Below, piece by piece: positions 61,287 to 64,000 of a DNA stretch of 64,000 nt (position 1 is the stretch's first letter; each line of letters opens with the position of its first letter). The position numbers were made by a program, and so were the translations under genes. The notes beneath the pieces were generated by a model. The model searched no databases. It was not told the origin of the DNA and saw only the letters and a program-made list of their open reading frames with translations. Origin of the DNA: Hymenolepis diminuta (lineage: Eukaryota > Platyhelminthes > Cestoda > Cyclophyllidea > Hymenolepididae); NCBI GenBank assembly GCA_900708905.1, contig CAADRB010000054.1, positions 854,065 through 918,064 on the forward strand, read 5' to 3'.

Positions 61287-62881
61287 AACACGGCTCGTCT
61301 CCCTTTCACTTCGTTTTATGACATTCTCATCAAGGTCGCACAAGCCTCTGCCAATGTGATTACACAATTTCCATCCACATGTCTCCTATTGGCTGCGTCC
61401 AATCAGGCAATCAACCAATCAACTCAGACAATATCAAAAATTAAATCATGCGCTTGCGTGCGTATATTTGCGCTCTCCGTGGCGTTTAACGATCCACCTC
61501 TCTCAAAATGATCAAACTTGATTATTATCATTTTAGGTGCGGCTTTACTACCTCTTAATGATAGGTTATAGGTTATTTGGCGAAATTTGTCATGTGATCA
61601 TCCGCCTTCATTGTAGAACGTGATCTCGTTAACCAATAATTTCCCACATCGTGACCGATCATTTCGCCTCGAGATTCAGTGGAGGCTTAACAAATGCCCG
61701 TTCATTTTCAAGAGCTAAACATTCTGTTATCTAGAATCGAGCCCTATTGACCTCAAGTTTCTCCGTTATGGTCCGTTCTTTCATGCGTGTTAGCCTAATG
61801 TCGTGGGCCAATGCAGTGTGCTTTAGATAAACTATTTTGTTTAATTAAGTGGAATAAAGCAAGTTGGGAAAGGTGCTAGTGCACATCAGTTAACTGAGCT
61901 GAACGATGGATGAAAGGTATCTCTAGGAGTGATGGAGTCTCACCTATAGAGAAGTATACTGATAGGGCTTAAGTGGTGTGAGACTTAGTCTTTTCCGTAT
62001 TGGAATATTCTGAGAACTGCATCTCCTGTAATTGGAATTGGGATAATTGAGAATAATTGGTGATCCTGAAATGGAGTAGATTTGAATGTCAAAAGTTAGA
62101 TCGTAGATATTTGTCCGGAAGGAGGTATATTGGCTTTTTTGATGTGAGAATATGACTGCTTTTATTTGTCGAGCGTTTTACTATCCCAAAGAATGACTCA
62201 GCAACTTTGCCTGCATGTGTCCTGGGCTTAAACATCGGTTGCTATGACCCTAGTGAAGCTAAGATCGGATTATGTGCGCGCGCTAACAGCTGCTGCTGGG
62301 ACATGATTAAATATACGCCTCTTAATGTTCGTAATGCCGTAATGCATCCTGACTCAATACTTTCCCATAATCTAGGCTGCAACTGTGAGAACATTTTTCA
62401 CCTCAAATGTTCTGCAGTGTTTTTCGAAGGCCTAATTCATTTGTATTCGAAACAACTTAACTCATGAATCAATTTGAAACTGGAATCGAGCGTCTGCGAG
62501 AAATGACATTGTGATATTTTGGATTAGGGTGAAATATAGAATCGACGACCAGAGGGACAATTCTGTAAAATTCAGTTAATACTAACCACCACGGAGGAAA
62601 ATGGAGTTGGTCCACTGGTAGAAAGGATATGTGACTGTCAAACTATCAGCAGTCACTTGCAGTAAGCGCTAGTGAGCTCTGCTATTCCCATCTCCCTGTT
62701 CTGAGTTGTAAGAAGATGTAAATGAATGCAAAGGTATGATCGGCAGCTCCATCCAATCAATCCTTGATCGTGCTCTGAGCATGAGGTAATTAAGAGATTC
62801 AGAGATCAACTGATGACAATTGATCCCTGCTACAGTTGGATATGTACCTCACATGAGAAAGTGGACAACCCTGTGCTTTCA

Positions 62882-64000
62882 TCATTCAAGTATACCAAGT
62901 CTAGACATTTTGTTGCAACTCTTTCGCCGATTTAGCCCTTTCCCGACCTTTCTGCTATTTCGTGCATTCAAATGCTATTCTTTTAACTAATATTATCAAA
63001 GTTTTATTTTAAATTACCGAACTTTTAACATTTGTTTTTTTGTATAAGTGTAACCATCTCTCTCTAACTTCTGAAGTGCACAAAATACCAAAATCTCAAA
63101 TGATTCATCTACTTACTTTCCTGACCTGCATTTAACCTACATCTTGGGGAAATGTGAGACTAGTGTTCAATGCGACCTTTTAGCCGTGGCTATTATACCC
63201 AACATACGGCCTTTAATCTGTTAAAGGCGTTAACAGCTTCTTTCAACTTTCGATCACATATTCCCCGTCTGGATAGTCAATCCGGTGGGATTTTCTAGGA
63301 AAGTTAAAAAGGGTTCAGTGTATGATGTTTTATAATACCACTTTAATAATATTAGAAACAATTATTGCTACCTTGAAAAGAGATTAGGCAAATGGTTGTC
63401 CAGGCCATCTTTTCAACCCATAAGCTTCCATCATTTTGGCTACATTAGTGCATGCATATTTTAAATTTTGCCATTCTCAATTTTTTAATGTGATCCAGCC
63501 TTTTCTTCAGAATATCTAATCAGCTAGAATTTTAAAGCTTTTAAAATGAACATTGTGGCATATTAAAAGGTTTTGGTGTCCAAGGTATGGCAACCTGAAT
63601 CTTTTTATAATTTAAGTAGCAATTAAAAAAATGCAGTATGTAATTATGAACCCTGATGAAAAGTGGCCATCAAATTTTTAGATTGTTAGGGTTTCTGTAT
63701 GATAAGGAATAGATGCTTGTCTTTCATTAAACGTGTTGGTAACATTGGCAAAGTGAGTTGGGAACCCAGGACGTGATAAGTGGTTTTCATTATGTGGAAG
63801 TTACATTGATTTCTTATGGAAAAGCATCTAGCGTCTTTTCAGCTTTCAACATCGATTCGAAAAGGGTCTAATATTAAATGATATCACAACTTTCTTTTCT
63901 TACACGGTGATCAAAAATTGATTTCTATGACCCGAATATCGCGGAAATGTGTTGCCATTTTATTACCATCCTATGAAGAGTTGGAGAAAAATGGAAAGTG
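62882..64000. other. Right-edge flank, no gene recognised
   Basis: AT-rich unique sequence. A stretch at about 63100-63200 (CTGACCTGCATTTAACCTAC, ACTAGTGTTCAATGCGACC) may be a weak third copy of the repeat pair at 19692 and 19971. Confidence 0.5.

Overview
The window looks like nuclear DNA of a parasitic flatworm, most likely a tapeworm. The reasons are AT-rich sequence, many very short spliceosomal introns (34-43 bp) mixed with kilobase introns, animal-type genes with canonical GT-AG splicing, and a decayed Ty3/gypsy integrase. A low-GC cestode such as a hymenolepidid would fit, but the species assignment is inference. There is no prokaryotic operon, CRISPR array or phage.

Layout. Positions 1-22320 hold the 5' part of a minus-strand MARK/PAR-1 kinase gene: four coding exons at 22320-22270, 22197-21696, 16313-16051 and 5331-5110, with two giant introns. 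The 3' part (UBA/KA1 region) is not seen and probably lies beyond the left edge. The introns carry decayed mobile DNA: tRNA-derived SINE copies, a Ty3/gypsy RNase H-integrase fossil (about 12690-14250), a 7SL-like fragment (3508-3660) and a diverged repeat pair (19692/19971). Positions 22321-23300 are a divergent promoter region. Positions 23301-30695 encode a complete mitochondrial isoleucyl-tRNA synthetase in 16 exons (996 aa, every splice phase consistent). Positions 33675-39560 encode a six-exon homologue of the death-effector-domain nuclear protein DEDD (about 673 aa), with a long extra C-terminal tail.

The right third is a histone H3 neighbourhood without H4, H2A or H2B. It has an H3.3-like gene (41256-41702, minus) whose normal start codon has become GTG, an H3 pseudogene with one stop (45605-46066, minus), a divergent H3 (49405-49815, plus), and two identical canonical H3 genes (58064-58474 plus; 60853-61263 minus). 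The last two lie in a collinear 2205-bp inverted duplication (56446-58650 / 60677-62881) around a 2026-bp spacer. Four of the five H3 loci keep a replication-dependent 3' stem-loop plus a shared downstream TGATTGTTGT-like element. The canonical and divergent genes also share a 13-mer at the expected transcription start. Three ~357-bp TG...CA elements with 4-bp target duplications (42740, 44109, 47942) and a small signal-peptide plus fibronectin-III gene (47030-47455) lie between the histones.

The genes do not form one pathway. MARK (cell polarity kinase) and IARS2 (mitochondrial translation) are head-to-head neighbours, DEDD is a nuclear death-domain factor, and the H3 loci look like a family evolving by duplication, gene conversion and decay.
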